Assembly (NCBI GenBank): GCA_900552055.1
Contig: URYI01000034.1
Coordinates: 1 to 16,243, forward strand
DNA: 16,243 nucleotides
Origin: an uncultured Eubacteriales bacterium
GTDB taxonomy: Bacteria > Bacillota > Clostridia > Christensenellales > QALW01
Direction of reading: 5' to 3'
How positions within the stretch are numbered: the first letter of the stretch is position 1; each line of letters opens with the position of its first letter. The translations under genes were made by a program, and so were the position numbers. Below are positions 16,101 to 16,243 of this stretch, piece by piece. The notes under the pieces are model-generated. The model did no database searches. It was given only the letters and a program-made list of their open reading frames with translations, and had not been told where the DNA came from.

Positions 16101-16149
16101 CGACTTATACAATCTGATTATATCCCTGGGATTCCCGCTGGACTTCTGA
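13129..16149 (+). CDS. Class A (bifunctional) penicillin-binding protein, PBP1A family
   Basis: Polymerises glycan strands from lipid II and cross-links peptides at the outer face of the membrane. The 1006 residues comprise a long charged cytoplasmic region (1-154), one transmembrane helix (about 160-186), a GT51 glycosyltransferase domain with catalytic E247 in IAIEDVRFRRH (244-254), QGGSTITQQLIKN (276-288) and RKIREAYLAIQLE (299-311), then a transpeptidase domain with S561-x-x-K564 in GSSIKP, S621-L-N623 and K750-T-G. A C-terminal extension from about 810 carries nine cysteines. All catalytic motifs are intact. The start is supported by AAAGGAGAG about 10 nt before the ATG. At about 1000 residues it is longer than the usual 700-900, because both ends are extended. 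It is transcribed alone, away from yunB. It corresponds to ponA/mrcA of other bacteria, but the exact paralogue cannot be decided here. Confidence 0.96.
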   Translation: MPRKKGGSNRYPHLNKNNGQNEYEFQPGQDAFIEDDFSEKEEEIFIEHNLPHSSSAQKSERRPSIADEEIPDEVPVDAEKITIRPHSSLEDSGSIYIQDEQGGTFIQEQLAHDAASNSVSTKRRGEKKPKEKKERSKDEISIGDLFSKRTKPRNYFINLIFKTGKYFVILLLVCGFSGLGAVLGLARGYVESLPDIDFGSITDLDQTTYIYDINGELLTSRYGSENREWADIEEIPEMLQNAFIAIEDVRFRRHIGVDFKRLIGSFILNMSSDSIQGGSTITQQLIKNTLLSTEQTYKRKIREAYLAIQLEQQCTKDEILEAYLNTIPLGGSIYGVKTAAMDYFGKELSELTLRECATLAGLTQNPSRYNPRLNYYSRNTPERTDDRANNVLNEMYENGFITLAEYDAAMADQLVVLEESPLKDQNEMLAFVEYCIYDVITQLLKQEGLEDTSANRSAMESKIRTEGYHIYTTIDPEKQKAAEQAVYNYTNYPSMRYDEDKYTIQGRNPDGTIITLVQPQASSVVIDYRTGYIVAMVGGRTAPVNQKEYNRAYQSTMPVGSSIKPITVYGPALDLGKSAGTIYYDTRAPIENWGTEKGYPSNNGETGYTGSVTMRYAVHRSLNTVAAQALMYDVGIDTAVSYLEAMNVDPDHINADGPGLALGTSGLTPLEMAACFATIANMGTYLQPISFTKITDRQGNVILDMVAEQETKQIYKPSSAYQLIDMLYTALNGGGSAQGALMDGQTVCGKTGTNSDYRGVYFAGFTGYYVGSVWIGSDAYKPLRNAQGGTYAAPLWKDIMEPLHEGLPNKAVTEVTMEELGIEEFKFCKYSGKLATSACPETVTDIGVAADVLADPCDCHRSVTICLDTNCIATDYCPNTRTISALIPPTSGQLANIYYNYPEIYRRYYSDNVLTINTECSVHTAQWQGEQELKEQLHFNAQRLLQRSEQYAPQVEDPASYQQLLALTESLRNAYNNYDTVSYDYYRSCYNDLYNLIISLGFPLDF

Positions 16150-16218
16150 GAAGGGCAGAAAATATATAAACAGCTGGCAAGCTTAACAAGGCGAGCATAA
16201 TAAATAACCGCGGCGTTT

Positions 16219-16236
16219 GGCAGGCTTTAGCCTGCC
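16219..16236 (+). repeat. GC-rich hairpin after the PBP gene
   Basis: GGCAGGC (16219-16225) and GCCTGCC (16230-16236) form a perfect 7-bp stem with a TTTA loop, about 70 nt after the PBP stop. It could be the stem of a terminator, but the next seven bases (TGGCCGG), where the window ends, contain no U-tract. The rest of 16150-16218 shows no gene or other signal. Confidence 0.45.
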
Positions 16237-16243
16237 TGGCCGG

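Noticed and set aside
1..16243. Defence system, prophage, transposon or CRISPR array
   Set aside because: No transposase, integrase, toxin-antitoxin pair, nuclease, helicase or spaced direct repeats could be seen. The HD-domain protein and the repeat proteins alone do not support a defence role, and the gene content is core chromosomal.

Overview
The window looks like ordinary core chromosome of a spore-forming, low-to-mid GC Firmicute of class Clostridia. The evidence is two endospore-specific families (YtxC and YunB), a T-box leader on thrS, the ytxC-thrS gene order known from Bacillus and many clostridia, good sigma-A-type promoters and AGGAGG-type ribosome binding sites. I see no mobile element, CRISPR array, tRNA or rRNA, and no sign of horizontal transfer. 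Genus cannot be assigned from the sequence alone.

Layout. Eleven genes lie on the minus strand and one on the plus strand. In minus-strand transcription order, from right to left: yunB (sporulation); then a long, tightly packed run starting at a good sigma-A promoter near 12300, made of an M20D amidohydrolase, a YesL/DUF624 membrane protein, a small SAM methyltransferase, hslO (Hsp33), a TPR protein, a helical-repeat protein, an HD-domain phosphohydrolase, a YkvI-family membrane transporter, a THUMP-domain RNA methyltransferase and ytxC; and finally thrS, which has its own consensus promoter and a threonine-specific T-box riboswitch. Gaps inside the long run are at most 80 nt, and several junctions overlap (TGATG, ATGA and one anomalous 161-nt overlap). 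On the plus strand, diverging from yunB, is a 1006-residue class A penicillin-binding protein that fills the right end.

How the genes relate. Cell-envelope growth (class A PBP) and sporulation (yunB) share a 136-nt divergent control region, in which a sigma-E-like -10 abuts and overlaps the extended -10 of the PBP gene. The long cluster mixes housekeeping functions: RNA methylation, redox chaperone, peptide or acyl-amino-acid hydrolysis, transport, and two scaffold-like repeat proteins of unknown role. thrS expression should respond to uncharged tRNA-Thr through the leader, whose specifier reads ACC.

No clearly new multi-gene system is visible. The points most worth a second look are the overlapping divergent promoters, the frame-shifted tail of the YkvI-like transporter running into the methyltransferase gene, an inverted repeat that covers the ytxC ribosome binding site, the translationally coupled TPR/helical-repeat pair, and the cysteine-rich tail of the PBP.
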